From: Vibrio echinoideorum
GTDB lineage: Bacteria; Pseudomonadota; Gammaproteobacteria; Enterobacterales; Vibrionaceae
Assembly (NCBI RefSeq): GCF_024347455.1
Contig: NZ_AP025483.1
Span: 1,984,001-2,048,000, forward strand
Length of the DNA: 64,000 nt
Reading direction: 5' to 3'
Below, in pieces: positions 63,566 to 64,000 of the stretch. Numbering within the stretch: position 1 is the stretch's first letter; every line of letters starts with the position of its first letter. The position numbers and the translations under genes are program-made. The notes under the pieces were generated by a model. The model had not been told where the DNA came from. It ran no database searches and was given only the letters and a program-made list of their open reading frames with translations.

Positions 63566-64000
63566 TTTATGGGGCGCTAGAAGCTGATCTTCCTCATGCC
63601 TTGAATCGAAAGCAATATGTGCTTGCACGGTCTTCAACTAAAAATTAGAACCAAACTGAATTGTGCGCATAATTTTCAGTTGGTTAGGTAAGGGCTGGAT
63701 CGAACTTTAGTAGAGGTTACATTTACTATAGGCAGGACTTGTGGATAAGTGCTTATTTTGGGTTCATCGCAGCTTTCCCCTGAAAGTCGAGATGAACCTT
63801 TTTTCAATAATCTAGCGTGTGAAAGCATTAGACAGGTCGATATCACATTGCTTTACATCACATATATTAATAAAAGTAATGTTGCTTACATTTATAAATG
63901 TGATGTTTATCTCCATTCATCTTTTGATTACTTTCTAAGCTTAGTTAATTTTTATCCGATTAAACAGAAGGTTATATGATAAATAGAATAATAACACTAA
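63566..64000. other. AT-rich end of the window
   Basis: No gene supported. An open frame at 63749-63979 has no ribosome site and a composition unlike a protein. A further gene may start beyond the edge. Confidence 0.5.

Noticed and set aside
63749..63979. Open frame of 76 codons at the right edge
   Set aside because: No ribosome binding site, Tyr/Asn-rich composition typical of AT-rich noncoding DNA, no recognisable family.

Overview
This window reads as a continuous piece of a Vibrio genome, most likely the secondary chromosome of a Splendidus- or Harveyi-like marine species. The strongest markers are a complete cqsA/cqsS pair (the CAI-1 quorum-sensing synthase and its hybrid sensor kinase, a Vibrionaceae hallmark found on chromosome II in V. 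cholerae), a VC0807-family membrane protein, an NqrM-like protein and a very regulator-rich gene content. I see no rRNA, tRNA, CRISPR array, transposase or phage gene. The assignment to genus is an inference from gene families.

Layout. 0.3-2 kb: an SDR oxidoreductase divergent from an XRE regulator. 2-6.8 kb: a zinc-starvation island. It holds a Zur-like Fur protein, a dihydroorotase paralogue, a gamma-carbonic-anhydrase-like protein and a COG0523 zinc-chaperone GTPase in one direction, and an aspartoacylase facing them. Near-perfect Zur-type palindromes lie before the first and last of these genes, and a third lies at 26.04 kb before a DUF1826 gene. 6.9-9.4 kb: a DMT exporter divergent from a MocR regulator, with a direct-repeat operator between them. 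9.5-13.1 kb: cqsA and cqsS, convergent. 13.3-19.7 kb: a lipoprotein hydrolase with a poly-leucine small ORF behind it, an SDR/TetR pair, a YfeK-like protein, a degenerate MBL-fold protein/LysR pair and an ACT-domain protein. 19.8-25.2 kb: a chemoreceptor, small membrane and periplasmic proteins, and a cytochrome c'/cytochrome b561/MarR unit with a 36-bp operator. 26-32 kb: YceI, an old-yellow-enzyme homologue, a VC0807-like protein, a LysR protein and a keto-acid decarboxylase. 32-38 kb: HU, a 48-residue basic protein, VirK/YbjX, a fused relic of pnuC and a regulator, a GluR0-like channel protein, a thioesterase, and a DUF134 / NifX-like / NqrM-like group. 38-51 kb: transporters and detoxification genes (DMT, M19 peptidase, methyltransferase, metallophosphoesterase, MFS, GST, FUSC, DUF2955 and HlyD). 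51-53 kb: a LysR protein divergent from a second accD. 53-64 kb: a zinc-binding CZB chemoreceptor, YgiW, a trans-sulfuration-type enzyme with an Lrp regulator, a diguanylate cyclase, a Tat-exported dienelactone hydrolase, an orphan MetQ behind a MetJ operator, a haloacid dehalogenase, and a degraded copy of the lrp 3' end.

The most promising observation is the accD paralogue at 52.07-52.94 kb. It is otherwise a close AccD match, but at the position of E. coli Met203 it carries Phe. Met203 is the residue linked, as I recall the literature, to resistance against the carboxyltransferase inhibitor andrimid. With a divergent LysR gene this looks like a possible inducible target-replacement resistance module. 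Other points of interest are the three-site Zur regulon, the CqsS ligand-specificity residue, the NifX-NqrM-DUF134 unit with its own palindrome, two genes whose ribosome binding sites point to ATA or ATC rather than ATG, and the out-of-frame pnuC/regulator fusion. All statements rest on reading the sequence; no database search was run.
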